A DNA stretch of 64,000 nucleotides from Parabacteroides gordonii MS-1 = DSM 23371 (lineage in GTDB: Bacteria; Bacteroidota; Bacteroidia; Bacteroidales; Tannerellaceae), in the NCBI RefSeq assembly GCF_000969825.1, contig NZ_KQ033919.1, forward strand, positions 4,417,444-4,481,443, in the 5' to 3' direction. Shown in pieces: positions 35,597-44,284 of this stretch (positions are counted from its first letter, which is position 1; each line of letters starts with the position of its first letter). The notes under the pieces are model-generated. The model was given only the letters and a program-made list of their open reading frames with translations, ran no database searches and was not told the origin of the DNA. The position numbers were made by a program, and so were the translations under genes.

Positions 35597-36855
35597 TATT
35601 TTGTTAATAATTTATTTTTCTTTATAATATAGTAATTGTAGATAAGTTCGAATGTCCCTGACAGACTGACGGCGAATGCTATAATACCAATATCCTTAAT
35701 AAAATAAACTCCGGCTAAACAGACTGTCATAAAAATGACCAATGCGCTAACTTGGCTTTTTGTAACATAACTATACAATCCCAGTGGCACATAAACAAAG
35801 TTTATAAAGCAACCTACCAGTAACCAGCAGGGAAGTATGATGCTTAAGATTAGCATCAATGGATAGGCTTCCAGCATGTCAGCTCCTGCAAATATTCTGA
35901 TGACTAATTTTCCGAAAATGGCTAATCCGATTATTATCAGCAGGGAAAGAAGTCCTTCCATATTGATGATTTTCTTAATATATGTCTTGCTGTATTCTTT
36001 TATCACCTTCGGAAATAAAGCATTATTTATTTGTGCTATAAAGTTCATCGGTACGGCTACTAATTTATTTGCAAGGTCGTAAATGGCAACATCCGACATG
36101 GAAAATGAAATACCTATAATAAATATCGTAAACTGCTGTTTTATAATGCTTGCTGACGAAGAAAAGAAAAATGGAATTGAATCCTTAAATAACTTTCTGA
36201 TAACAGAAAAGGGTTGCCATCTGATAATCAGTTTTTCTTTTTTTATTAGAAGGTATAAGGTATATAAGCCACTGATACAACCACTGGCCGATATGATGAG
36301 TGCTACGATCCAGGTGTCGGATGGGGCGGTTACAAATAAAAAGATGAATGGTAAGGATATTATTTTGGTTACGACCTGGGCAAATGTAACAGACTTCATC
36401 TTTTGCATTCCCTGGAAATACCAAACTGGTAGTAGAATCGTTGTTATAATGTTTGAATAGCAAAGAAGATAAATAATCCAGTCTTTTCTGAAAAAATCAA
36501 AGTGCGTTATCAGTAGAATGAATACGATTACTGAAACTACAGCCAGATATATTTTTGCTGTCAGAACCGACGATACAATGGATGATTTCATCTCCCTGTT
36601 ATCCGGCTGGATAGATATGATCTTTACCGCAGGGAAATCGAAGCCGAAGGATATGAAAGTTTGGAAATAAGTAGTGATGGATGATGCGAAAACGAATAAT
36701 CCATAACTATCTGCTCCAAGCTTTCGGATAAGAAAAGGATAAACAAGTAAGTAGAAAAAAGAGTTTACGAACTTTATAATGGTCATAAAACAGTAGTTGA
36801 TGATTACTGTTTTATGATTGTTTATTATATTCTTAGCTCTGGTTGGTGTGATCAT
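35596..36855 (-). CDS. Oligosaccharide flippase (Wzx)
   Basis: A 419-residue polytopic protein of the MATE/PST type with about 12 membrane segments. Early LLVYPFLIRKLGADSYGLFVFA is the common Wzx signature, and the C-terminus is a short basic tail (IIKKNKLLTK). It flips lipid-linked repeat units across the inner membrane for Wzy polymerisation. It follows wecC directly (adjacent bases 36855/36856). Its DNA is clearly more AT-rich than wecC, marking a composition boundary. Confidence 0.88.
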   Translation of the reverse strand: MITPTRAKNIINNHKTVIINYCFMTIIKFVNSFFYLLVYPFLIRKLGADSYGLFVFASSITTYFQTFISFGFDFPAVKIISIQPDNREMKSSIVSSVLTAKIYLAVVSVIVFILLITHFDFFRKDWIIYLLCYSNIITTILLPVWYFQGMQKMKSVTFAQVVTKIISLPFIFLFVTAPSDTWIVALIISASGCISGLYTLYLLIKKEKLIIRWQPFSVIRKLFKDSIPFFFSSSASIIKQQFTIFIIGISFSMSDVAIYDLANKLVAVPMNFIAQINNALFPKVIKEYSKTYIKKIINMEGLLSLLIIIGLAIFGKLVIRIFAGADMLEAYPLMLILSIILPCWLLVGCFINFVYVPLGLYSYVTKSQVSALVIFMTVCLAGVYFIKDIGIIAFAVSLSGTFELIYNYYIIKKNKLLTK

Positions 36856-38061
36856 TTACTTTTTAAATATCCCACAAAAATCCAACACCACCTTATCCCC
36901 CCTGTAAGGCAATTCTTTAAACTCCTTATGTGCCACCAAAAACGCCACAATATCCGCCTTTTCGTATGCCTCCCTGTAATCAGTCAGCTTAAACACCTTA
37001 TGCTCCTGCACATTCGGTTCGACGACCAGGATGTCGGCATTGTTATGGCTTTGCATCACTTTGGTTGTGATGTATTTGGCTGGTGATTCCCTGAGGTCGT
37101 CGATGTTGGGCTTGAAGGCCAGGCCCATCATGGCGACGATTGGCTGGCGGTGATGCTTCAGCTCGAATTTGAGCATGGCGTTTTCTATCTTTTCTGCACA
37201 CCAGAACGCTTTGTAGTTGTTGATCTCACGCGCTTTGGCGATCAGCTGCGACTCGTAGGGGAATTCGGCGGTGATGAAATACGGATCCACAGCTATGCAA
37301 TGTCCACCGACACCGGAACCCGGTTGAAGGATATTTACCCGGGGATGTTTGTTGGCCAGCTCGATAAGCTCCCAGATATTGATCCCGGCCTTGTCACATA
37401 TCAACGACAGTTCGTTGGCAAAGGCGATTTGTACGTCGCGGGACGAGTTTTCGGTTAACTTGCACATCTCCGCTGTTTTGGCATTGGTCTTATGCAATGT
37501 ACCTTTTACGAAACGGCTATAGAACTCGATTGCTTTCCCGGTCGACTCCGGATCGATGCCACCGATCACCCGGTCGTTATGCACCAGTTCATAAATGACA
37601 TTACCCGGCAACACACGTTCCGGACAGTAGGCAATGTATATTTTCCCCTTCAGTTCCGGGCGAAGCGAGAAGATCAGCTCCGTCATTTTATTCGTTGTTC
37701 CCACCGGTGAGGTAGATTCTATCACGAACAGGTCGCCCTCTTTCAACAGGGGGATAGTCGAACGGGTTGCCGTTTCCACATAAGAGATATCCGGTTCATG
37801 GTTTCCTTTGAATGGGGTCGGTACCACAATCAGGTATACATCGCTGACCTCCGGTTTGACGGAAGCTTTCAGATGTCCGGAAGCCACTACCTGCTGGCAC
37901 AACTCCTGCAATCCCGGTTCTACAATATGGATCAAACCTTTATTGGTCATTTCTACCACCTGTGGGTTGATATCTACGCCTACGACGTCAATGCCGTGTT
38001 CGGCTGCTATTATTGCTGTGGGCAGGCCTATGTAGCCAAGCCCCATAAAACATGCTTTCAT
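36856..38061 (-). CDS. wecC: UDP-N-acetyl-D-mannosamine dehydrogenase
   Basis: A 401-residue NAD-dependent sugar dehydrogenase that oxidises UDP-ManNAc to UDP-ManNAcA. N-terminal Rossmann GLGYIGLPTAIIAAEHGIDVVGVD, conserved IESTSPVGTTNKM, LTENSSRDVQIAFANE and catalytic Cys in GSGVGGHCIAVDPYF, then LAFKPNIDDLRESPA. Normal length. Together with WecB in the same operon it supplies the acidic sugar. It is the second gene after wecA, and its GC-rich composition differs from the flippase next to it. Confidence 0.95.
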   Translation of the reverse strand: MKACFMGLGYIGLPTAIIAAEHGIDVVGVDINPQVVEMTNKGLIHIVEPGLQELCQQVVASGHLKASVKPEVSDVYLIVVPTPFKGNHEPDISYVETATRSTIPLLKEGDLFVIESTSPVGTTNKMTELIFSLRPELKGKIYIAYCPERVLPGNVIYELVHNDRVIGGIDPESTGKAIEFYSRFVKGTLHKTNAKTAEMCKLTENSSRDVQIAFANELSLICDKAGINIWELIELANKHPRVNILQPGSGVGGHCIAVDPYFITAEFPYESQLIAKAREINNYKAFWCAEKIENAMLKFELKHHRQPIVAMMGLAFKPNIDDLRESPAKYITTKVMQSHNNADILVVEPNVQEHKVFKLTDYREAYEKADIVAFLVAHKEFKELPYRGDKVVLDFCGIFKK

Positions 38062-38077
38062 CTTTTAGTTCAGTCTT

Positions 38078-39205
38078 TTAAATAATATTTTTTTCATTGA
38101 TAATTTTCTTCTTATGATATATCTTGTCCAGACAAACATTCAGTAACGTCCAGACCACTATATCTCCCAGAAACAGGATATTGATGTTGACGAAGGGAGC
38201 AAGCAGAATATTCACGCTGCTGAATATCCATGAGATCCCGAGGATATAAAGCAACGCCTTTCGTGGTGAAAAGCCCATCGCCAGAAATTTATGATGTATA
38301 TGGTTCCTGTCGGGTGAAAACAGACTTTTCTTTCTACGGAATCGGATCAGCATAACCCGGATCACATCGAACATCGGAACGATCAGTGTAGAGAAAGAAA
38401 TCAGTATCGCACTGGGCGAGTGGGGAGCTTCATACGGATCGTATACGGCATAACGGATACATAGAAATGCCAGGATATATCCTAAAGTCAGGCTACCGGT
38501 ATCCCCCATAAATATCTTGCGGCCATGTTCGGCCTGTCCGAATACGTTGTAGTAGAAAAAGGGGATGAGCACACCCAATGTCGAGAAAGACAGCATGGCA
38601 TACGTCCACATCTGATAGTGCAGAAACAGGGATCCTAAAATGAGCAATGCCGCTCCACTCAATCCGGAAGCCAATCCGTCGATACCATCGATCAGGTTGA
38701 TCGCGTTGGTTATGAATACGATAGCAAATATCGTCAACGGCATCCCGATCCAGGGAGCCAGTTCATTGATCCCGAATAAACCGTAAAAGTTATTGATCCA
38801 TAAACCCGATAGGGGAAGCATCGTGGCTGCGATGATCTGTACGATGAATTTGGTATGATACCGCAGGCCGATTAAATCATCTTTAATACCTGCCAGGTAA
38901 AGAATGATCAGTCCGCAGATAAGCAGATAAAAATCGGGAGTGATGTGGGGAGTGATATCCTTCGGTATTTTCAAACCATACAGATAACCCAGATAGGAGA
39001 TAGCGGAGACAAAAGCTAATGAGAATAAAATAGTCGGGGCGAATGATATCCCACCCAAGCGGGGAATAGCTTCTGTATGTATTTTTCGCTCATTAGGCAT
39101 ATCAAAGAGTCTTTTCGTTAATGCCACGATCAGGATGCGTGGAATTATTAACATCGAGAAGATGATTGATATTATAAAAGCTAGTAAAATCAAGAGATAT
39201 ATCAT
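38078..39205 (-). CDS. wecA: Undecaprenyl-phosphate sugar-1-phosphate transferase (WecA/MraY family)
   Basis: A 375-residue polytopic initiating enzyme. Motifs: LFDMPNERKIHTEAIPRLGGI, IKDDLIGLR, AINLIDGIDGLASGLSG, GDTGSLTLGYILAF and the cytosolic HIHHKFLAMG. These define a WecA-type transferase that starts repeat-unit assembly on Und-P, usually with GlcNAc-1-P. First gene of the 13-gene operon (39205 to 22691), 16 bp before wecC. No upxY/upxZ regulator genes precede it. The leader DNA contains a candidate terminator (39281-39341). Confidence 0.92.
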   Translation of the reverse strand: MIYLLILLAFIISIIFSMLIIPRILIVALTKRLFDMPNERKIHTEAIPRLGGISFAPTILFSLAFVSAISYLGYLYGLKIPKDITPHITPDFYLLICGLIILYLAGIKDDLIGLRYHTKFIVQIIAATMLPLSGLWINNFYGLFGINELAPWIGMPLTIFAIVFITNAINLIDGIDGLASGLSGAALLILGSLFLHYQMWTYAMLSFSTLGVLIPFFYYNVFGQAEHGRKIFMGDTGSLTLGYILAFLCIRYAVYDPYEAPHSPSAILISFSTLIVPMFDVIRVMLIRFRRKKSLFSPDRNHIHHKFLAMGFSPRKALLYILGISWIFSSVNILLAPFVNINILFLGDIVVWTLLNVCLDKIYHKKKIINEKNII

Positions 39206-39280
39206 TTGCGTTGTAAGTTAAGTTATACGACAATGTTCGTCAGTCACATGGGGGTAACTGTCGGAAGCGATTTTGCTCAT

Positions 39281-39341
39281 AAAAAACATACCTGATTTTT
39301 GGCTGATAGGGGGCGTGTCCCTGGAGAGGTATGTGTTTTTT
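39281..39341 (-). terminator. Candidate leader terminator/attenuator of the capsule operon
   Basis: On the minus strand ACATACCT (39327-39334) pairs with AGGTATGT (39286-39293) around a 33-nt loop and is followed by six T (39281-39286 region), about 75 bp before the wecA start. A terminator here would attenuate the whole operon unless overridden. The stem is only 8 bp, so confidence is moderate. Confidence 0.5.
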
Positions 39342-39601
39342 GTCTAGCTGTGTATATAAACAGAAAATGCGCAAAAACGTTCATGGGAGAAGTTGCATTT
39401 ACTCTATTTTAACGCTGAATTTCAACACATTTGACGGTGTATAGAAAGGTGTCGGTAATAGGCATCGCCTGATATTCCATGTATACAAAAGATTATATTT
39501 TGTTGTTAAAGACTACTTTTTCTCTTTTTTGCATTCATTGGCTTCATCATTGTGTCTACCTTTTGATAATTAAAGCTTTAAAGAATGTATTGCAGGCCCT
39601 T

Positions 39602-39640
39602 CGGGTTCATTTTGCTTTCATCCCGGCTTCATCCCGGGTT
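39602..39640 (+). repeat. 11-bp-period TTCAT repeats (left cluster)
   Basis: TTCAT at 39606-39610, 39617-39621 and 39628-39632, exactly 11 bp apart, the last two units sharing TTCATCCCGG. CGGGTTCATTT (39602-39612) recurs inverted at 40013-40023. Confidence 0.7.
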
Positions 39641-39758
39641 GTATCTGATTTTTTGACTGGTAGTAACTGCGGCTTTTAACTTAGAATAATAGAACCGGGG
39701 TGAAATGCGTAAGGTATTGGTATTTAATTTATTGCAGTTTCCTGAATTTTTTTAATAA

Positions 39759-39853
39759 GGAAACTCCAGTTCCCTCCGCAGGAAACTACAATTTCCTATG
39801 CGGGAAACTCGCGTTTCCTCCTGTGGAAACTCCGGTTTCCTAAGCAGGAAACT
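39759..39853 (+). repeat. Four and a third tandem 22-bp hairpin repeats
   Basis: Units start at 39759, 39781, 39803 and 39825, with a partial fifth at 39847. Each begins GGAAACT, then three variable bases, then GTTTCC (or near), then about six variable bases. A half-unit GTTTCC stands at 39737-39742. Each unit can fold as a small hairpin, and GTTTCC can also pair with GGAAAC of the next unit. Confidence 0.9.
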
Positions 39854-39970
39854 GAGACAGGACGAAGTGTCACGATTTATGATAAGTTGTCAACTGGTTA
39901 CCTGTATCGGCAAATGATATGATTTTACTGATTGAAAAGAGTAGGAATGATGATAAAAAAAGAATAGAGC

Positions 39971-40023
39971 ATGAAGGTCTATGAAAGCAGGTATGACGGC
40001 CATATGAACCCGAAATGAACCCG
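39971..40023 (+). repeat. 11-bp-period ATGAA repeats (right cluster, inverted to the left one)
   Basis: ATGAA/ATGAC at 39971, 39981, 39993, 40004 and 40015 (spacing 10-12, mean 11), including two tandem ATGAACCCG. It mirrors the TTCAT cluster at 39602-39640. Confidence 0.7.
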
Positions 40024-40094
40024 TGTTTTGTTTGTAATATGTTGATAGCTAATTTGATATGGCAAATAATGAAGGCTGAAGGCATAAAACATAA

Positions 40095-40126
40095 AAAAAG
40101 AGAACCAACCTTGTTGATTCTCTTTC
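40095..40126 (-). terminator. Terminator after tRNA-fMet copy 1
   Basis: Minus-strand stem AAAGAGAA(T)CAAC / GTTG(G)TTCTCTTT followed by a T run, directly after the tRNA 3' end. Confidence 0.8.
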
Positions 40127-40131
40127 GGTAG

Positions 40132-40203
<72 letters not shown>

Positions 40204-40235
40204 ATATAGTTGCTATCATTGCCTGATTGCGAGTG

Positions 40236-40266
40236 CAAAGGTATGAATTATTTCTTACAAAACAAA
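40236..40266 (-). promoter_or_regulatory. Promoter of tRNA-fMet copy 1
   Basis: Minus-strand TACCTTTG (40236-40243) with TTTG (40263-40266), 19 bp apart. Confidence 0.75.
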
Positions 40267-40345
40267 TTATTTTACAAATAGTTTGTGTATTTCTTTGCTT
40301 GACACATTTACCCTGCTGATAGTAAGGCAAATGTGTCAATCTGTT

Positions 40346-40669
40346 TTATAATTCATTTTCTTCAAAATAATCTGCTTCATATACCTTCAGCTTCTTTTGC
40401 AGCCGGCCGATCTCCTGTTGCATGGATTTGACACGGTTCAGCAGATGGTGAATGGCGTCTATTCCTTCGAAGTTGATGGACAGGTCGTAATACATACGTG
40501 TATACCTTTCAATATCGTGCAGTTGGGAAGCTTTCAGGAACTTCTCACCTTCAACGATACGGATTTCTATCAGTCCTCCTTCTTCCAGGCGGAAAATGAA
40601 GGCCGGTTCGATATGGCATATCCGGCAATATTCATTGACTATAATTAAATCTGCTTGCATAGTACTCAT
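40346..40669 (-). CDS. cbpM: Chaperone modulator CbpM-like protein
   Basis: A 107-residue MerR-type helical protein matching CbpM, the specific inhibitor/modulator of the co-chaperone CbpA. It starts MSTMQADLIIVNEYCRICHIEPAFIFRLEEGGLIEI. It carries a C-terminal coiled helix (LLNRVKSMQQEIGRLQKKLKVYEADYFEENEL). It follows cbpA with a 3-bp gap on the same strand, the classical arrangement. It has no independent promoter that I can see. Confidence 0.9.
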   Translation of the reverse strand: MSTMQADLIIVNEYCRICHIEPAFIFRLEEGGLIEIRIVEGEKFLKASQLHDIERYTRMYYDLSINFEGIDAIHHLLNRVKSMQQEIGRLQKKLKVYEADYFEENEL

Positions 40670-40672
40670 GTT

Positions 40673-41584
40673 TTATTGATTAAGACTCTGTATTTCGCGG
40701 AACAACTCTTTCTGTTTATCCGTCAGATTAGTCGGTATCTCGATAGTATAGGTAACTATCAGGTCACCGAACTGCCCTTCTTTCTTATAGATAGGGAAAC
40801 CTTTGCCTTTTAGGCGCACCTTGGTGTTGTTCTGGGTGCCGGGGCTGACTTTCAGCTTCACCTTGCTGTCCATCGTTTCCACAATCTGTTCGCCTCCCAG
40901 GATGGCAGTGTACATGTTAAGGGGAACGGTCACATACAGATCGTCGCCCACACGTTTGAACCTGCCGTCGTCGGTAATGGCAAAGGTGATGTATAAGTCT
41001 CCGGCAGGACCGCCGTTAACGCCCGGGCCTCCCTGGCCTTTCAGTTTGATGGTTTGTCCGTCAGCAATACCGGCCGGTACGGTGATACGCAGATTCTTTC
41101 CGTTGACGGTGATCACCTGCTTGTGTGTCTTTGCAGCGTCAGCCAAAGAAAGACTGAGTGAAGCATTATAATCCTGTCCGCGGAACATGTGGCTGCCTCC
41201 GCCACTGCTGCGGCCGCTTCTTCCTCCGAACATGGATTCGAAGAAGTCGGAGAATCCGCTGCCGTCGTTGGATGCGCTCCAGTAAGATCCGCCGCCACCG
41301 CCAAAGCCGCCGTTCTGATACTGTCCGTATTGTTGCTGCTGCGCTTCGAATTGGTCGGCATGTTTCCAGTTTTCGCCATATTGATCGTATTTCTTCCGTT
41401 TTTCAGGATCGCTTAATACCTCATTGGCTTCGTTGATCTCCTGGAATTTCCGGTGAGCATCCGGATCGTTCGGATTCAGGTCAGGGTGATATTTACGGGC
41501 CAGCTTCTTGTACGCTTTTTTTATGTCGTCCTGCGAAGCCCCTTTATTCACTCCAAGAATGTTGTAATAGTCTATATAAGCCAT
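40673..41584 (-). CDS. cbpA: DnaJ-class co-chaperone CbpA
   Basis: A 303-residue class II J-domain protein. The J-domain (residues 1-70) has the HPD motif in [11 protein letters not shown] Gly/Ser-rich linker (about 85-125) follows, then two beta-sandwich substrate-binding domains ending in [12 protein letters not shown]. There is no Cys-rich zinc region, separating it from DnaJ. It stimulates DnaK ATPase and holds unfolded proteins. Located between two initiator tRNA genes and followed by cbpM. Confidence 0.93.
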   Translation of the reverse strand: MAYIDYYNILGVNKGASQDDIKKAYKKLARKYHPDLNPNDPDAHRKFQEINEANEVLSDPEKRKKYDQYGENWKHADQFEAQQQQYGQYQNGGFGGGGGSYWSASNDGSGFSDFFESMFGGRSGRSSGGGSHMFRGQDYNASLSLSLADAAKTHKQVITVNGKNLRITVPAGIADGQTIKLKGQGGPGVNGGPAGDLYITFAITDDGRFKRVGDDLYVTVPLNMYTAILGGEQIVETMDSKVKLKVSPGTQNNTKVRLKGKGFPIYKKEGQFGDLIVTYTIEIPTNLTDKQKELFREIQSLNQ

Positions 41585-41706
41585 ATTATTTATATTGTTA
41601 AGTCTTTATGTCAGTAGATAACCATACATATACACTACAATAAACATACCATAGGGGAATTTGATCGTTTAATTTTGGCTAATAAACCTTAGAGAAGATG
41701 AAAAAA

Positions 41707-41739
41707 GAAAAGGCCTTCAGTAAAACTGAAAGCCTTTTA
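41707..41739 (-). terminator. Terminator after tRNA-fMet copy 2
   Basis: Minus-strand stem AAAAGGCTTTCAG/CTGAAGGCCTTTT followed by T-rich sequence; transcription of cbpA would need to start after it or read through. Confidence 0.8.
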
Positions 41740-41744
41740 GCTGG

Positions 41745-41816
<72 letters not shown>

Positions 41817-41849
41817 ATATAGTTTACAATCATTGTGTGATTGCGAGTG

Positions 41850-41880
41850 CAAAGGTAAGGTTTTTCATTTACAAAACAAA
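41850..41880 (-). promoter_or_regulatory. Promoter of tRNA-fMet copy 2
   Basis: Minus-strand TACCTTTG (41850-41857) with TTTG (41877-41880), 19 bp apart; the same arrangement as copy 1. Confidence 0.75.
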
Positions 41881-41955
41881 TTTATTGCAAGTTTTTTTTA
41901 ATATACTTGCTAGAACCAATCTTTTTTAGGTACTTTGCGCACAGTTTTAATCAAA

Positions 41956-42561
41956 ATGTGCAATACGATGCCGATGACAGTTTCTAAAACACGCGAAATG
42001 TTGGTGGATGTGGCCAGGCAATTGTTTGCCCGCATGGGGGTTGATAATACGACAATGAACGATATTGCACAGGCTTCCCGGAAAGGCAGACGTACGTTAT
42101 ATACGTATTTCAAGAGCAAAAATGAGATTTATCTGGCCGTGGTAGAATCGGAACTGGATAAGTTATATAAGATGTTGCTCGATGTTGCCGGAAAGGATTT
42201 GCCTGCTGACGAGAAGTTGATGACATTCATTTATGCAAGACTGGATGCTATCAAGGCGCTCGTGTTCCGTAACGGGACGCTGAAAGCCAACTTCTTCCGG
42301 GATATATGGCGCGTGGAAAAAGTTCGTAAGAGCTTTGACATCCGGGAAACCGAATTATTGAAAGGAATCCTGGATGCTGGTGTAAAGGAAGGTATTTTTG
42401 AAATGCCTGATACTGAAATTACTGCGGTTGTGCTTCATCATGCCTTAAAGGGATTGGAAGTTCCTTATATAAGGGGTATTATGGGAGATAATATCAGCCA
42501 ACGAATCAAGAGAAGAGATAATGTGATGAATTTAATATTCAACGGAATAAAGATTAAGTAA
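41956..42561 (+). CDS. TetR/AcrR family regulator
   Basis: A repressor of about 201 residues. The N-terminal helix-turn-helix is REMLVDVARQLFARMGVDNTTMNDIAQASRKGRRTLYTYFKSKNEIY, the strongest family signature in the protein; the helical C-terminal domain binds an unknown ligand. The start is uncertain: ATG at 41956, 41968 or 41974, all in frame; I chose 41956, just after a TACTTTG promoter-like box at 41931-41937. It lies 7 bp before the KASIII gene and probably controls this lipid operon. Confidence 0.85.
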   Translation: MCNTMPMTVSKTREMLVDVARQLFARMGVDNTTMNDIAQASRKGRRTLYTYFKSKNEIYLAVVESELDKLYKMLLDVAGKDLPADEKLMTFIYARLDAIKALVFRNGTLKANFFRDIWRVEKVRKSFDIRETELLKGILDAGVKEGIFEMPDTEITAVVLHHALKGLEVPYIRGIMGDNISQRIKRRDNVMNLIFNGIKIK

Positions 42562-42568
42562 ACCAGAG

Positions 42569-43513
42569 ATGTTTATCAATGCAACAGGGTTTTATGTGCC
42601 TGAAGAGCGGGTGCACAACCAACATTTTTTGGAATTAAACGGGTTGACTAGCGAGTGGATTGAACAAAGAACCGGTATTAAAACCCGGTCCAAAGCTAAA
42701 CCGGAAGAGACTATTTGTACAATGGGAATTGAAGCCGTACATAACGCGCTGCCTAAATTACCTTATGATATTACGGATGTTGATTTAATTATCTCAGCCT
42801 CCTATTCTCCGTACGATACAGTTGCAACTGCGGCTCACTATACTCAGCGTGAATTTAATATTACAAACGCGAAAGCGTTGTATTTATCTTCAGCCTGTTC
42901 CTCCTTTTTGAATGCACTGGAGGTGGTGGAAGGTTATTTTGCTATGGGAAAGGCTACGAAAGCCCTGATCCTTTCTGCAGATAAGAACTCAGCCTATTAT
43001 AATGAAACAGATCCGAAAGCCGGTCACCTGTGGGGAGACGCGGCTGCCGCATTCTTTATCTCAAAAGAACGTATGACTGAGAATGATCCGCAGATCCTTG
43101 AGGTATTTACGCAAGGTCTGGGACATTTGGGAAAAGGCCCGGAAGGGGTACAGCTGCGTCCGCGCGACGGGGGTATCCTGATGCCGGAAGGCCGCGACGT
43201 ATTTATCCAGGCTTGTACTTATATGCCTAAGAATGCAGTGTACTTGCTGGAGAAGAACGGCTATTCACTGGATGACCTGACTTATTTTATCGGTCATCAG
43301 GCTAATATGCGTATCATGTCCAACATTGCCAAGCAACTGAATCTGCCGGAAGAAAAGTTCCTGCACAATATCGAAGAACTGGGTAATACCGGCTCGGTAA
43401 GTTCAGCGTTGGTATATGCCCAGAACGATGGGACGTTTAAAAGGGGCGACCTGGTTTGTCTGACCGTGTTTGGCGGCGGATATTCGGCGGGTGCCTGTTT
43501 AATTAAGTGCTAA
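42569..43513 (+). CDS. Ketoacyl-ACP synthase III family protein (FabH-like)
   Basis: A 314-residue thiolase-fold condensing enzyme. The catalytic triad is visible: Cys in SSACSSF (about residue 112), His in FIGHQANMR and Asn in ELGNTGSVS. Start MFINATGFYVPEERVHN is FabH-like. In FabH the substrates are acetyl-CoA and malonyl-ACP. Bacteroidales carry several KASIII paralogues, some for secondary lipids, so a specialised role is possible. Second gene of the TetR-KASIII-fabG-rluA group. Confidence 0.9.
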   Translation: MFINATGFYVPEERVHNQHFLELNGLTSEWIEQRTGIKTRSKAKPEETICTMGIEAVHNALPKLPYDITDVDLIISASYSPYDTVATAAHYTQREFNITNAKALYLSSACSSFLNALEVVEGYFAMGKATKALILSADKNSAYYNETDPKAGHLWGDAAAAFFISKERMTENDPQILEVFTQGLGHLGKGPEGVQLRPRDGGILMPEGRDVFIQACTYMPKNAVYLLEKNGYSLDDLTYFIGHQANMRIMSNIAKQLNLPEEKFLHNIEELGNTGSVSSALVYAQNDGTFKRGDLVCLTVFGGGYSAGACLIKC

Positions 43514-43536
43514 TTAAGACGTAAAATAAGAGTATT

Positions 43537-44283
43537 ATGAAATTATTGGAAGGAAAAGTAGCTATCGTTACCGGTGCCGCACGTGGTATTGGTAAAGCCA
43601 TTGCTTTGAAGTTTGCCGCTGAAGGTGCGAATATTGCATTTACAGATTTGGTTATCGACGAAAACGGTGAAGCAACACAGAAAGAAATTGAAGCTTTAGG
43701 TGTTAAAGCAAAAGGTTATGCTTCTAACGCAGCTAACTTTGAAGATACACATAATGTAGTGGCAGAGATACAGAAAGACTTCGGCCGTATCGACATCCTG
43801 GTAAACAATGCCGGTATCACGAAAGACGGTCTGATGATGCGTATGAGCGAAGGACAGTGGGATGCTGTGCTCAACGTAAACCTGAAATCTGCATTCAACT
43901 TCATCCATGCTTGTACTCCGATCATGATGAAACAGCGTGCCGGAAACATTATCAATATGTCTTCTGTCGTTGGTGTTCATGGTAATGCCGGACAGAGCAA
44001 CTATTCAGCATCGAAAGCCGGTATGATCGGTTTGGCCAAGTCGGTGGCTCAGGAACTGGGTTCACGCGGTATCCGTGCCAACGCAATCGCTCCGGGCTTT
44101 ATCATCACTGATATGACTGCTAAGTTGCCGGAAGAGGTAAGAGAAGAGTGGAACAAGAAAATTCCTTTGCGCCGTGGCGGTTCTACCGAAGATGTGGCTA
44201 ATGTAGCTACATTCCTGGCTTCTGATCTGTCTGCTTATGTATCCGGACAGGTGATCCAGGTTGACGGCGGCATGAATATGTAA
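43537..44283 (+). CDS. fabG: 3-oxoacyl-ACP reductase
   Basis: A 248-residue classical SDR that reduces 3-ketoacyl-ACP with NADPH. Cofactor motif AIVTGAARGIGKAIAL; NNAG motif LVNNAGITKD; catalytic Ser in INMSSVVGVHGNAGQSNYSASKAG with Tyr-x3-Lys YSASK; C-terminal VSGQVIQVDGGMNM. Length standard. It follows the KASIII gene by 23 bp and precedes the pseudouridine synthase by 1 bp. Confidence 0.95.
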   Translation: MKLLEGKVAIVTGAARGIGKAIALKFAAEGANIAFTDLVIDENGEATQKEIEALGVKAKGYASNAANFEDTHNVVAEIQKDFGRIDILVNNAGITKDGLMMRMSEGQWDAVLNVNLKSAFNFIHACTPIMMKQRAGNIINMSSVVGVHGNAGQSNYSASKAGMIGLAKSVAQELGSRGIRANAIAPGFIITDMTAKLPEEVREEWNKKIPLRRGGSTEDVANVATFLASDLSAYVSGQVIQVDGGMNM

Positions 44284-44284
44284 T

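Larger units (their letters stand above)
39206..40131. other. Structured noncoding region upstream of the capsule operon
   Basis: No convincing gene in about 900 bp. It holds a candidate minus-strand leader terminator (39281-39341), clusters of 11-bp-period TTCAT/ATGAA motifs (39602-39640 and 39971-40023), a 22-bp hairpin repeat array (39759-39853), and a tRNA terminator (40095-40126). I found no clear CAAAnnTA (minus-strand -7) box for the capsule operon here. Confidence 0.6.

Noticed and set aside
39479..39679. 66-residue plus-strand frame upstream of the capsule operon
   Set aside because: It overlaps the 11-bp repeat cluster and has no family likeness; best seen as noncoding.
39759..39853. 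CRISPR array
   Set aside because: Units are 22 bp with about 6-nt spacers; no 30-nt spacers and no cas genes.
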